Of a stretch of DNA of 64,000 bases, positions 48,937 to 60,724 are shown in pieces; the first letter of the stretch is position 1; every line of letters starts with the position of its first letter. The translations under genes and the position numbers were made by a program. The DNA lies in contig MU603983.1 in assembly GCA_025201845.1 (NCBI GenBank), positions 16,073 through 80,072 of the forward strand. The letters run 5' to 3'. This DNA comes from Martensiomyces pterosporus. Taxonomy: Eukaryota > Kickxellomycota > Kickxellomycetes > Kickxellales > Kickxellaceae. The notes under the pieces are model-generated. The model ran no database searches, had not been told where the DNA came from, and saw only the letters and a list, made by a program, of their open reading frames with translations.

Positions 48937-49549
48937 CAAATGGATCAGGTTGCTTTAGGCGAGGGGGGTGCGTGTCAAGTGGCGGGGTCGTCAGGCTGTA
49001 CAAACCAAACAGCGAGCTGTTCGTGTGCCGCCCACGTGTATCAACCGTCATACTGCCGGCAGGTCCTCTTGCCGATGGAGCGACACCAGCGGGGTTCCCC
49101 CCCTTGCTGCTGCCACGTCGAGGATGGCTTGCTACCTCGCTCAGGCTCTCCTCAGGCGTTGGCAGGTCCTCGACATCCGAGATTGACAGAGTGGACGTGG
49201 TACTCGGGTCTTGGCTGTAGCTCGATGCGCGCGTTTTGGCCCTGTCGGGCCTCTTGCCAGTCGCACGGGATCCCGAGGACGGAGGCACACGGGGCCTTTT
49301 GACCCTTTCCGGTGCTGGTGCCACAGCATCTGCAGAGACTCTGCTGCCTCCTTTCTTTGAAACCGAGGCATGCTGCTGCTGGCGGTGGCGGCTGGCAGTC
49401 GAGGAGACCTTCGTCTCGTCGCTATCGCGAGAGGGTGCAGAGCGTCTTTTGATATGGCGCGGTCCCTGCTGAGCCTTGGCCGAGCTGTCCTCCATAGCCG
49501 CCTGAGATGGAGTCGACTTGGGTCGCTTGAAAATTGCCGAGATGCCCAT
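48937..49549 (-). CDS. Hypothetical basic Ser/Arg-rich protein, probably incomplete at both ends
   Basis: The frame gives about 204 residues starting MGISAIFKRPKSTPSQ. The composition is basic and Ser-rich with short clusters such as IKRRSAPSRDSDETK, VKRPRVPPSSGS and DVEDLPTPEESLSEV, as in nuclear disordered proteins. It is not a recognised family. At the right position for the frame to stop there is instead a strong donor, G|GTAAGT (48931-48937), so the protein probably continues in a downstream exon. Upstream, CCTCTGCAG stands five bases before the ATG and could be an acceptor, in which case the true start lies further 5'. The opposite strand also has an open frame of about 180 codons, but without a splice or start context that favours it. 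Confidence 0.45.
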
Positions 49550-51337
49550 ATTCGCTGCAGAGGAATAGATGCCGCTAAGCTGTACCAATAATCAAACGAG
49601 GTCCTGAAAGGGGAGCTGAGGGGAAGAAAGGACGAGAGGTGCACGGATTGGTGTTTAGCGAAATCTACACAAAGCCAGAGAAGTAGGCGCCAGTAGAGCA
49701 AAAAGAGGCAAAGCGTTCGGTCAGAAGAAGCAAGCAAGAGAGAGAACGAGAATGCGTGCTAGTAAATATATAACGTGGTAGAGCGCAAGGGCAAAATGGA
49801 GTCGGTGGCAGAGGTTTGATACTAGCAAGCGCAGTGCCGAAAAAGCGGGGTGAAAATGGGGAGAAGGGGGCGGTGTTTTGGCATGCAAGCGGGCTTGTGC
49901 ACAACACCCAGCCGGTACACCAGCTGCAGTGACTAGACAGCAGGCGGCAGATGCAGACATGCGTGATGGAGAGTGGAGTGGAGAGTGAGGCGCTGTGCAC
50001 GGCCGCACTCTAGCAATCCGTAAGCAATTAGTACCAGTCAGAGCCGCCTTGTTCCGAAGAGGAGAGGTGGCAAATTGGCGGCTGCTCTCTGAACTGCGAG
50101 AAGCGTCAACAACCGATGCAACAATTGCAAGGAGCTGCTGCAGATTCCAGTCCTCCAAAAAAACATACTTACATATAATTGAATGGGGGCTGTGTATTGT
50201 TGCCAAGCTGTAATAAGGACTCGCAGCCCAAAGTCTACAAATTTTGTATGCGTAGAAAAGGGAGCTGGGTAAACAGAGCTGCTCTGGAAATAGTGTTTTG
50301 GAATGAGGGAGGGAGGGAGAGGAGGATGGGCCTGAATGATGGCAATGGTGGTGGTTAACAGTGGCAGAAGTGTGCGCTGCTTGGGCAATCGTTGAAAATG
50401 CCTGGAATCTCAGGCAGCGAGCTGTGATGGCGTGTATGAAAATGTATAAAGCAATTGGAGCAAATAGATGGGTAAAACGGATACGCGAGCACAGGGCAAA
50501 GCGAGAAGGACCTTGCCGCAAAACAAAAGGCGAAGCGCACACCAAGAGAAATAGAAAGGAGCGGAGGAGGAGAAAAAGAAACGCATCTACTACTCTTGTT
50601 TTGCAATCGCAGCTTTGTAGCCCTTTTTATATACCCTTGTTAGTTAAAAAGCAGACAAACTAATTTGGCGCAGTGCAGTGCTTAGGTGGCAATTAGGAAG
50701 CGAAATGCCGCCTGTGTCAGTTACTATCTCAAACACTGCGGGATGTCGTCGCAGTACCATACTGCTTTATGGTGGGGAAGGTCCTCCTCGCGCACACATC
50801 TTCTGCCCCTTCTCCCCCTGTCCAGCTCCTCCTAGCAGAGGATATGCCAAGGATCAAAGTGGCATGAACGAACGCAAGCGATGGCTGTTGCATGTGGTTT
50901 CCGAATTAGGACACATTGGTGCGGTAGCAGGCGCTTCAAGCGCAGCACCCAGCTGCAGAGAAAGGCGAACAAGCCCACATATCGCTAGCCACCTCTTCGC
51001 TCTCCCGCTTGGCTATATTTGGCATTACAGCAGCAATTGTCTGCGCACAGGATGGGAAAAGGAGGCCGCTTGTTGTGTGTTTGAGAGAAGAAAGGCATGG
51101 CAGGGCGCAGATGACTGCATTTTATCCCTGCAACAGCCGCTCCAGTGCTCGGTTTCTTTGTGTGGCGGCACTAACCACACGCTTGCCTTTTGCAAATGTA
51201 GCTGTAAAATATACGCATGTAAAGCAAAAAAGAAGCAAGGCATCAGCTGCCGAGAACAACTATGGCGCGGCGTCAAGCAGGCGCTGTAAACAACAACAAC
51301 AGCTAAATATATAAAGAAATGGAGGGGCCAGAGATGG
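49550..51337. other. 1.8-kb intergenic region
   Basis: It holds the 5' flank of the basic orphan and the 3' flank of the HSF-type gene. The purine-rich plus strand creates open frames (one of 274 codons on the minus strand) made of Cys/Phe/Leu/His-rich sequence that does not look like protein. TTTTTATATACCC at 50624-50636 is TATA-like. Confidence 0.5.
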
Positions 51338-52664
51338 TTAGCGCGGGAGCTCACAGAGCTGCGGCGCAGGCTGCTGCTGGTGCGTTTGAGGCTGAGGGTG
51401 CTGGTGGAGGTGGTGGTGCTGGTGTTGCGCATCTATACAGACAGCAGATCCTCCACCGCTGCTGTCGTCGCCCACGCCGTTGCCAGTCAGGCTGGCGGTG
51501 CTGCCGCCATTGCTGTTACTGCCAACGATAGAGCTTACCTCGTTGGCAGCGCCCACAGGCCCCACACCAGAAACAGGGCTAATGCCAGGGACGTGGGCCA
51601 TAGCACCAAGCCCGCTGAGACCCGAAGAGGCTGCTGCTGCTGCTGCTGCCGCCGCTGCTGCCGCCGCCGCCGCCGCTGCACCAATTTCGCCACCCCTACC
51701 TCCACAATTGGCAACGTCTTGGTTGACCAGGTACCTCACAAACTCCTCCATCAGCTGGTCTTGCGTCTGCATGTTCTTCTTCAGACCGTTTAACTCGTCG
51801 AGCATCACCTGTTGCTGCTTGCCCAGCTGGTGCATGTACATGGTCACCTCAGCGTGCGCGTGTGTCAGCAGATGTATCTGGCTCTGCAGGTCCTCCGTGA
51901 CGACGCGGAATTCACCATCGGGGTGCCTGCCATTGGACAGACCACCGATGGATTTGGACTTTGGCGGAATCTTTCGCTTGATCTTCTCCAAGAGATCTGG
52001 ACGATTGTGCTGAAAGTTTGGGTGCTTGAACTCCCATGCCTACCACAAAGCGACAGCACACAGGATGTGCACCTTGTATTAGCCAACTATTGCAGACCTT
52101 CAATTGGGGGTGCATTCTCGGCTATTTATCTTTGGCGAGCTCCTGCATGGGTCTGTTGGTACGCTACCTCGTCGCCGTACCGCCTGCTCTCCTCCGTGAC
52201 CTTCACTTTATGGAAATCGTACTTGTTTAGCTGGCGAACAAAGCTGGCAAAATTGTTGTGTTTAAAGTGCTGGGGCAGGACAAACTTGGAAAACTCGTTC
52301 GGGTCCTTTACTACAAAGCTGTCGCCTTCGTACCCCCAGCACACAATGTCGCGGTGCGCTTCGTCCTCGAGCATCCTACACATGCAGTGAATCGAAAACA
52401 CAACAACACAGCATAATACTAAGCACGCCAATACAAAAGAATGCTCTGGCAGATATTGCGCTATGGCTGGTCGCTCTGCTCATTGTCCACGGCAGCGTGC
52501 TCCTAAACCACGACCTGCACACGCTCTTTCTACAAATCTAAACGCTACCTAAACAGCTTCTTGACAAAGTCTGGCACGCCTGTCGACATGGCAAAAATGT
52601 CAAACTTGTCGTCCACTGCAGCCTGCATGACCGATTCAAGGGGCTGAGCGATGTCGTTGCTCAT
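51338..52664 (-). CDS. HSF-type DNA-binding protein, Skn7-like, without receiver domain
   Basis: Three exons, complement(52549..52664), (52168..52375) and (51338..52039), give 341 residues. Both introns have GTAGCG donors and GTAG acceptors. The HSF-type winged helix spans about 31-125: [51 protein letters not shown] (recognition helix) and [14 protein letters not shown]. The [19 protein letters not shown] wording and a trailing DLLEKIKRK resemble Skn7/Prr1. A coiled coil at about 150-200 ([20 protein letters not shown]) fits trimerisation. The rest is a poly-Ala run, Gly/Ser-rich sequence and a His/Gln-rich end. Skn7 proteins normally carry a response-regulator receiver domain after the coiled coil; none is present before the stop at 51338. 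Likely a nuclear stress regulator. Confidence 0.93.
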
Positions 52665-53659
52665 TGCATCTGTATCCGGTACGTTGCGCTAGAAGGGGCA
52701 GGTGCCAACTATATCGCAGCTGCCTCAGTGGGTGTATGCGCTCAAGTAGAAATCGCGGCCAGGGCAAATGGATGTCTAGGCTGAACCTAAGAAAAACAGA
52801 CAAAGAAAGAAAAATAGGAGCCCCCTCCCTCTCCAAGTGCAGCAAGGGGGGATGTCGCTGCCTCTATATCTACTCTCGCTCAAGTTTCCACACCCCTTCC
52901 TCTTAGAGTTGTCTGCCCCATGCTCAGATTCCGTGCTGTGCTCAATGGCATAGCGTGCTCACACGCACACTGGCTGTCCTGTACTGGCTGCTTCTTGCTG
53001 TACATGCAAGCCTGTAAATTGTACTCCACCCCCACGGCAGCCTGAAAAATACAGCCGATGCATACAGCACATCCTTGCCTGAAGAGCAAGCTGCGAAAAT
53101 GCTGTAGGCATGGTGGAGCGGGGTATGGCTGCCCGTGCCAAACACGCAATCGCTGCCAAATCATGCACATGGCTCATATATTGCAAGCTGCCATGGCGGC
53201 TGTGTGCAAGCAGGCAATTTACTCGAAAAAGCGCCAGCAATTTTGCCCCTCCTCACTAAGATCGTGGTCAAATACACAACCGCATTATGCAGCTAAAGAG
53301 CAAAACCGCATTTCGTTGGCTTTTTTTTTTTTTTTAGAAGAGTTGTGTACTCGTGAGTAGCGGATACAATTAGTGCGATACAGTTTGACGATCTAGGTGT
53401 TCTGCGGGGGCAGGTGGCAAGACAAACCGCCTACAAGAGCAAGCGGTTGAGGCAATACTCCCCAGCATTGCACATATAGCGCGCATTCTAGACACCCGCC
53501 AGCCGCATTATGCAGCGTATGTGTGATGTACGCGCCAGTCAACATGTGTCTGGACTCACCTCCCTTCCTGGCGGCAATCCAAATGATCATGTTTCTCTAG
53601 ATGAGAGTACTATAGCACCAACTGGCAATAAATGTCGCATCTCTTCAAAGACAAGCAGG
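52665..53659. other. intergenic, no gene seen
   Basis: It should hold the promoter of the HSF-type gene and the 3' flank of the exportin gene. A T15-type run lies at about 53320-53336. Open frames are short and irregular. Confidence 0.5.
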
Positions 53660-56600
53660 CTATCTGACGCGCAGCACTGCGCGGGTGTTGACCAGAAACT
53701 CAAACAAGGGCTGGCGCAGCTCGCTGCTGTCAATAGGATCAGGGATGGGCTCATTCGAGCTGACGAGCTTTCTGACTGCCTCAGAGGATTCGAGATCGGC
53801 ATTGAACTTTGCAAATGTCGCCGACAGCCTCTCCATGAACGCCGCCGACTCTCCCTGTGCAAAGAGCTCGTTGAAGCATAGCTGCAAATGCGCAGGCTCG
53901 ATCAGGCCCAGAGTGACCATTGCGGCACCTGCAGGCTCAACTAGGCCAGCATCAAAGGGCGAGAAGAGCAGCGCATGCAAAAGCTTGGTCAAAATCCTTT
54001 TGATCCCTTCGTGGAAAAGCTCCTGGAGCCCGCTGCTTGCACCCTCGAGGCCGCCTAGCTTAATAAGCGCGCCCAGCTTGCTGATTGACTCGTACGTACG
54101 CCGCCCAACGTCGTAGACATCGTGGTCGATGCCCTCAATGAGCATATTGAGCACCGCCTTCCAGCTCTCGGCTGGCAGCCAGCGAATCAGCGAAGGTGTG
54201 CGATATTGCACCAATTCCGAGAGAAGGTGCATGTAGGACCGCATGACATTCGGCGCTAGAATTTGAGACGGTGTGGTCGTTGTGTGTATGCAGTATAGCC
54301 CAAACACCTCTGTCTCGCCAAAGTCGTCTGAAACCTGCTTGCTGATTGACCGGTTGGCCTCGTTAGGTGCAAAGCCAATCTCGTTGCGAACCAGGTTAGA
54401 GACCACAGACATCAGCGCTGTTACTTCGAGCATCGATTCGACGTCCGCTCCAACCTCATAGGTTGTTAGCCCATCGTTTGCGCTCTGGTACTTCAGCAGA
54501 ATCGCCCTGATGTTGCGCGAGAACGCTAGCTTGTGCTCGTCGTCGGGCAATGACGACACATCGAGGTACTTTGCAGCAGATTCGGCCACCTGAATAATCT
54601 TTAGAAGAACGCTGTGCTCGCCGGCATACACCGAGAGGAGCCGCTCAAAAATAGGCTGGACCTCAAAGAACAGGCCAAAGATCATGTCCATGTTCTGGAA
54701 GCTAGCCGCCGAAAGGATACCATCCATCATGTCCAGGCCATCCAGAATCTTCGCAATGACGCGGAAATCCTGGTACTGCGCCTTGGAGCTTGCGTCCTGA
54801 ACCACTTGGTTGAGGCTGATGAGGATTAGGGTCTTGAGCTCGGAGAAGCTCCTTTCGTGCTCGTCCGACACCGAGTGGCAAGAAAGCAAGGCCAGGGCCT
54901 CGACAATTGAGCTGTGCGTTGACTCGGGAAACATGTGCAGGTTGCTTGTAAAGTACAGAACGAGTGGCGTGAATTGTGGCGCCTGCGTAATCTCCTGTGC
55001 GATATTCGACCGCTGTGCAAACGCCAAAAGCATGTCCACGCACATATGGAGCACGTCTTCCTCCGATGACCACAGGCCAAAGTTGCGCCGCACAAGACCG
55101 AGCAATCCTTGTATGATGGCCACGCTGTTCCCGCCATCAGCTGATCTGCCAAACGCCGCCACAATGTTGTTGCTTACCTCGCGGTAGTCTGACTGGTCAA
55201 TGAGCAAGTACACTGGTGCCACGCGACGCAGGGCCCAGAAAAGCGTTTCGACCAGCAGTGGACTGCAGTACGATGCAAGTGCCGCCGAAGGGCTCATAAG
55301 CTCAAACTCGAGGATCTCGAATATCAGCATGATGCTTTGCACAATATAGTCCTGCTCTGGCGAAGCACAGCTTGCAGAGTAGCGAACGGCGGGCCTTGGG
55401 ATAAGCACTCGTTCCGACGTGCCTGAATCAGCCAGGGTGTATCCAAGCATAAGCACGATCCAGTGGATCTGCTCGTGGAAGAGGTCGATAGCCTGCTGGT
55501 TGGTGCTGCTCTCCGAGTAGATGCCGCTGTTGATCTGCGATTCCATCCGCTTAAATTCATCCCGCAGAGCACTGTAACGGCTGCGCAGGCCCTCATGGAT
55601 TTTGTCCATCGATGTGGCCATGTCGAGGCGAGCAAGCATGGCATAAAACTGCAGCTGATCCTCATAGACGACGTAGTCCTTTTCCAGGAGCCCCTGGTCC
55701 ATGATCGATCCCTCGCTGTCGCCAGCACCCGATCGTGCAGCGACCTCACACATCAACATGCGTAGCCTGGCATAGCCCGAGCGGATCATAAGCGCAGTAG
55801 ATGCCAGGAACTGCAGAAATGTACTAAGCGCGCTCCGATTATCTATCTGCCCATTGGTGCTGCTCAGATCGCTGCTGTTGCTCGGTCCAGTGGCCGCATC
55901 TTGCTGGGGATTGGTGGGTGCAGCACCCCCGAGCTCTTCCCATTCATGGATCTCGTTGATAACTGCTGACCAGGCGTTGGCCAGCTCATCAAATGCCTGC
56001 ATGACAAAGTAGTTGTCAACATCGCCAAAATCCTCGTCGATCTGGTGCACCGCGTCCGAATTTAGAATGTCTGATGCCGCCTGCAGTAGCGTACAGATGA
56101 ATTTGCTGACTTCGTCAAAGTACTCGATCGCTTCCGGCGCCCCAATGACCAAAAGAGCGAGTGGATGCAGCCTTTGGCCCGAAACAACGGTGGAGGGCTG
56201 CTCGTCGAGCTGCGTTTCGATAAACCGGCGAATCATCTGGGTGGTAGCCATCACGTTGTCCTCGACGCCATCGGACTTCAGGTTCATGGAGCACACATGG
56301 CGTATCATCTGCAGCTGGCTCCTCATGATGGCTCGCGCATACTCGGTGCGTGCTGCGTCGCCGTCTCTAGACTCTGACGTACCAAACAGGTCCTTTCCGC
56401 GTAGACCCGATATTTGGATGATGCATTGAAGCGCGATGTGTGTGCTGCCGGGAGAAAAGTGCGCGTGCATCTGGTCCTTGAAGGTCGCTTCATAAACCGA
56501 AAAGAACAAGGAGATCACGTCGCTGTTCAATAGCAGTGATTGCCATGCACTTGGAAAAACGGGTGTTCGGCTTTGGTCCTCACCCTCAAGGAACATCTGC

Positions 56601-57894
56601 CCGGACTCGTCGTCGTCGTTGTCGCCACCAATGCCAGCGGACCTGCTTTTCCTCCCTGATCCACCAAAACTGCGCTCCTTGGCTGCACTCCTCGAGTATC
56701 CAAAGGATGCTGAAATCACCTTATTGGCGTCAGGCGATGTAAACTCCCAGCTGAGAACCTTTTCGACAATGTGCAATGCAGACCGCCTCTCAAACGTAAT
56801 GCTAAGCTGGCGGTCTGTCGAGGGCGTCTCTATTGACCGCTGCAGCTGGCTGTGCAGTACCTTCAGTGAGGCTTCAAACAAGTGCAGCATATGCGTGTTC
56901 TCAAACGAGGCCTTGCACGAGTAGTGGAACTCCCACGGGAGATGGAACTCTGAGCACTTGCTGCCACCGGCAATCTCGTCGATGAGATATGTCGTGGTGA
57001 TGATTCCAATTGAGGGCGTGCTGTGCTGGATGACGTCCGCGTAAAGAGCCTTTGTGAAAGCAGTGCGCTGGTCTTCCGTGGACTCGACCCATGCCCGTTT
57101 TGTGATCACAGCAATGACCCAGCAGAGCGAATCCAAGACAAAAGATTCCAGGCTGCGGCTGTTTGAAGTGGCCATTTGGAATAGCTCGTCACGGAGCGCT
57201 AGCGCATCGGCGATGCCCAGTACAGCGTAGCTGTCGATCACAGCATCCTTGATTCCACGCACAGCAAAGAACTGCGCAGTGGGAAGGTTCGAATTGGCTA
57301 CATTGTCGAAGCACAGATGGTAGCAGCCGAAGCCACTTGCAGCTTGAGCACCATTAGCTTGCTTGTTGAATAATTGTAGCACTGGCTTCTACGCAAGCAC
57401 CAAGTAAGCCACGATCAACGCATTGCAATGAGGGAAGCCGCTCTAGCAAGGAGTGCAGGTTTGCATAGGGACAAGGGGTGGATCAGGGGGCTGACCCAAG
57501 GCGTAAACACCTCAATAGGGTGGTGTGTGTGGGGGAGGGGGAGAATGGGGGCTGGGTTGGGTGGGGTGTGTGGGGTGATCGCATGCTTTGTCTTTTCCAA
57601 CTCACCAAGAATGTATTTGCCGGCTGCGATCGCATCTGGCCGTTTCCCAAACTCTTGCAAGCGCTGCTCGGCAGCAAACCGCGTTGCCGGAACCTACAGT
57701 GCGGGTAGAATGCATATGTCTATTAGCGCCACAGCAGCACTATATTCACGGGCGACTAGTCGTCGCCATTAACCGCACAGCATCCGCAACAATGCCAGCA
57801 ATAATGACTTCTGGCAACTGAATGCACACCACAAACGTACCTGGAAGTCAGCACATGCGTCTTCCAATTCGCTTAATGCCTGGTTGAAATTCAT
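53660..57894 (-). CDS. XPO4: Exportin-4 (importin-beta family)
   Basis: Three exons, complement(57841..57894), (57606..57693) and (53660..57381), give 1287 residues. Donors are GTACGT and GTGAGT, acceptors CTGTAG and CCAG; the reading joins as AAGKYILVLQLFNKQANG. The HEAT-repeat protein matches exportin-4 at several places: LPWEFHYSCKASFENTHML, then ALHIVEKVLSWEFTSP, IHWIVLMLGYTLADSG, and APVYLLIDQSDYREVSNNIV before AAFGRSADGG and FGLWSSEEDVLHMCVDML. Exportin-4 carries cargo such as eIF5A and Smad3 between nucleus and cytoplasm with RanGTP in animals. The N terminus MNFNQALSELEDACADFQ continues into the Ran-binding arch. Exon 3 could also be read from other nearby acceptors, but only this one keeps the frame. 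It is divergent from SAM37 across 436 bp. Confidence 0.93.
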
Positions 57895-58330
57895 ATTGCG
57901 CGAGATGTACTAGCCAGCAGCACAAGTATTGGCGAAGCGGTAGAAGCGGTGGGTATCAAACAAGACCGTAGTCCAGGTGGTCTATAGAAATGCAACAGGG
58001 AGCGAGGAGGAAGCGGAGGCGAAAAAGGACAGTGCGCTGAGGCTGTGTTCACAGCACAGAAGTAGTCTGCTCTTTTCGCTTTCCCGCTCGCTGTGGGGGC
58101 TGGAGCCGAGTCGTCCAATCGGCAGCAGCCTGTAGAGCCAGCTGGAATGACGTTGAGGGAAATCGTGCCGCTGCTATTTAGTGGTGCCTTTGTTGATAGC
58201 GGCAATTCAAGCCTCCCTCTTCCCAGTAGCACATGCATGCTCCTTTTGAATCACTCTCATTTCTCGAATCTACCCTATAAACCAACAGAATTGCTTCTTT
58301 TTTTAAGCGGGCAAAGGACTGGGAAATAGC
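57895..58330. other. divergent promoter region, exportin-4 / SAM37
   Basis: A 436-base gap holding both promoters. The SAM37 side has a TATA box at 58276; none is clear on the exportin side. Confidence 0.5.
58276..58281 (+). promoter_or_regulatory. TATA box of the SAM37/metaxin gene
   Basis: TATAAA lies 50-55 bases before the ATG at 58331, leaving a leader of about 25 bases. Confidence 0.5.
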
Positions 58331-59588
58331 ATGTACACAGTGTATTCGTGGGGGTCGCCATTTGAAGCTGAGGGACTCTATTCATTTGACCCTTCCTGTG
58401 TCAGTGCTCAGGTAAGAAAACCCTCTACACGCACGCATTCGTTTGCTCTCCGCGCTTCCCTTTCTGGCTGAATCTGTATGCCTGGCATTGCATGCCACTC
58501 TATGGCTGACAAGTGGTTTATAGGCTTACCTGCAGCTCTGCAAGGCGGAATGGCAGCTGAGCCAGGTGAACAACACGGGCGTCTCACCAAACGGCTGTCT
58601 GCCGGCATTGACTTATAATAACGAGGTTGTGGAATCAGGGTTTTGGCATATCACCGAGTTTTTGAAGCGCGAGGGCTATGATCTGAATGAGGCGCTGGAC
58701 GAGGAACAAAAGGCACAGTCGGTGGCATATATTTCGCTAATTCAGGACAGCTTGTCAGATGCGCTGCTGTTCAGCTGGTATCTTGTCTCAGAGAACTTTG
58801 CAGATGCGATCCGTCCGCGCTTGGCAAGATTGTTTGGACTCCCGTTTAGTCTACTTATTCCGACTCAGCTAAGGGACTATGCACAGCAGCGGCTGGAGGC
58901 CCATGGTGTGCACGAATCGAGAAAGGGAGAAGATGCAGATGGTTCGTCCGATGCCACCGCCGCAGGTGGTCTGCTGAGAAGCAAGATCCCACGAATTTAC
59001 CTTTTGGCCAAAGAAGGGTTTAAGCGGCATGCAGACAAGTCAGCACATCCAGTCTACGAAGTGGCCAACAAATGTCTTGATGTGCTGTCAAGCAAGCTCG
59101 GGAGTAAGGACTATTTCTTTGGCGAGCGCCCAACAACGCTGGATACAGTGGCCTATGGATACTTGTCGCTGATTCTGTATCCAGAGCTTCCACAAGCCAC
59201 ACTAAAGTCGATTATCACATCGAAGTACCCGAATCTGGTTAGCTTCTGCGATCGCATGCACAGTCAGATCGAGAAGCCCGCTGTTCTTTCTGAGGAGAGC
59301 TGGATAAGCAGTATTGGGTCGATGCTGAGACAAGAAATCTCGCGCTACACCACCCTGCCATCACTCCCGATCCAGCCTGGAAGCGCAGACCCGCAGCGTG
59401 CAGCCAAAGTAAGATCAGTCGCCAGCGCTCTATGCGTGTTCTTTGGGTATATCATTTACAACGGCATCTTGTCTGCTCCGGCATCGACAGCAACAGCGGC
59501 GGCTGAGGCAGGAGATCTGCAGTATGTAGAGGGTGCCGACATTAATGCCATGCTGGCTGACGTTAGGGGCTCATTCAGCCAGAGCTGA
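58331..59588 (+). CDS. SAM37: SAM complex subunit Sam37/metaxin
   Basis: Two exons, 58331..58411 and 58524..59588, give 381 residues; the 112-bp intron (GTAAGA to TTATAG) is phase 0. The start MYTVYSWGSPFEAEGLYSFD is the metaxin-type thioredoxin-like N terminus (W-G-S/P-F, D-P-x-C), followed by AYLQLCKAEW. The C-terminal GST-like part includes DYFFGERPTTLDTVAYGYLS, the usual G-x-x-P-T-x-x-D element. A hydrophobic segment near the end (ALCVFFGYIIYNGIL) could anchor it in the outer membrane. Sam37 helps the sorting and assembly machinery insert beta-barrel proteins into the mitochondrial outer membrane. Without exon 1 the frame has no good start; the joined model is convincing. Confidence 0.92.
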
Positions 59589-59692
59589 AAATAGCGGCGA
59601 ACAAGAAGCACAGATTAACCCTGCATTTATATGCGGCTAGCTTGAGGCCACACCAATGCACCTGAAAAATAAATGACATTGGCAATATTTGT

Positions 59693-60382
59693 CTACTTGA
59701 AAAGCGTGAGCTCTCTGACTCCAGTCTCTCTCTCGGCAGCGAAATAGGGCTCCAACGCTGGGTCAGCTTCAACAGTTGCCACAAGCTTGTTGATCTCTGG
59801 CGCATTTTCAAGCGAGAAGATGTTTAGCTGTCTCTCTAGCGCTCTCGGGCCCTCTAGCCTGAAGAACTTGAAGAAAGCGTAGGCAGCAATGTCGATATAC
59901 GATAGCTTGTCGCCAAAGAAGTGGCCGTTGTTTCCGTTCTCGCGCAGGACCCTGCTGTGCACTTCAACTATTTTCCTCGCGTCCTCTTCGTACCTCGCTG
60001 CAGCAGCCTTCCTGCTCTCTCCAGTCGACTTGCAGTATGCAACGTGCGTTTTCCAGAGATCCGAATACTGGTCGCGCAGCTGCTCCTGACGGGCAGACTG
60101 CATAGGGTCCGAGGGAAGGAGGCCGAACTTGCGTGCAATGTAGCGCTCAATCACCTGCGATTCTGAAAGCACGAAATCAACCTTGCCGTTGGCATTCTTT
60201 TGCACAAGTACAGGCATGTGGCCGAAGGGCTGGCTGGCCTTCTCCTTGGGCCAGTCTGGGTGCTCCTCGGTCCAATCGGCCCTTGCCACAGTCAGTAGAA
60301 TTCGGCTAGTCTCTGCAAACCCTTGAACGTTGAAGTAGCGCAGGACATATGAGGAGGAAGGCGACGAGTTTGAATTCCCCAT
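59693..60382 (-). CDS. Glutathione S-transferase, sigma-like (copy 1)
   Basis: A 229-residue cytosolic-type GST. The thioredoxin-like N domain has the likely catalytic Tyr12 in SSSYVLRYFNVQGFAETSRI, the cis-Pro in FGHMPVLVQ and the glutathione-binding LSESQVIERYIARKFGL. The all-alpha domain follows, with NGHFFGDKLSYIDIAAYAFF. Y-x-L-x-Y-F and ES-x-x-I-x-R-Y place it with Tyr-type (sigma/mu/alpha-like) enzymes. They conjugate glutathione to electrophiles, including lipid peroxidation products. I start at the ATG at 60382; the open frame upstream to 60490 covers the TATA region. It is the first of three tandem paralogues on this strand, and ends LTLFK like the third. Confidence 0.93.
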   Translation of the reverse strand: MGNSNSSPSSSYVLRYFNVQGFAETSRILLTVARADWTEEHPDWPKEKASQPFGHMPVLVQKNANGKVDFVLSESQVIERYIARKFGLLPSDPMQSARQEQLRDQYSDLWKTHVAYCKSTGESRKAAAARYEEDARKIVEVHSRVLRENGNNGHFFGDKLSYIDIAAYAFFKFFRLEGPRALERQLNIFSLENAPEINKLVATVEADPALEPYFAAERETGVRELTLFK

Positions 60383-60724
60383 GTCTGAAAATAAATGGTG
60401 GTGAGTATTTGGAGAACACATGAAAGATATTGGGCGCTTGTGCGGGAACAGGTCCCTTATACGTGGCTTCACAGGGCACCGAGCGGCCATGGATTTGAAC
60501 TCCGCGAGGTACAGAGCACATAAAGAAAAATGTGCGCACCAACCAGATAGACCGGTGTATCCAGAGGCGCTTGCTGTGCTGTGGTGCCAAGTTTTGAGAT
60601 AATTGCCGCGATTTCAGCTGGCATCTGCGGGCTGTCGCGTGAAAAGAATGCTCTCTTAAGAAACAGCGAGTCCATGGCGCATCCGTGTAATATGGTGCGA
60701 ATATATTGAGGAGGAATTCAGGGT
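60383..60724. other. spacer between GST copies 1 and 2
   Basis: It carries the promoter of copy 1 and the 3' flank of copy 2. No coding sequence is seen. Confidence 0.5.
60455..60461 (-). promoter_or_regulatory. TATA-like box of GST copy 1
   Basis: The minus strand reads TATAAGG 73-79 bases upstream of the ATG at 60382. Copy 2 has the same heptamer at a similar place. Confidence 0.4.

Noticed and set aside
49721..50545. A 274-codon minus-strand frame
   Set aside because: The sequence is Cys/Phe/Leu/His-rich, as expected from a pyrimidine-rich non-coding strand, and has no domain or splice context.
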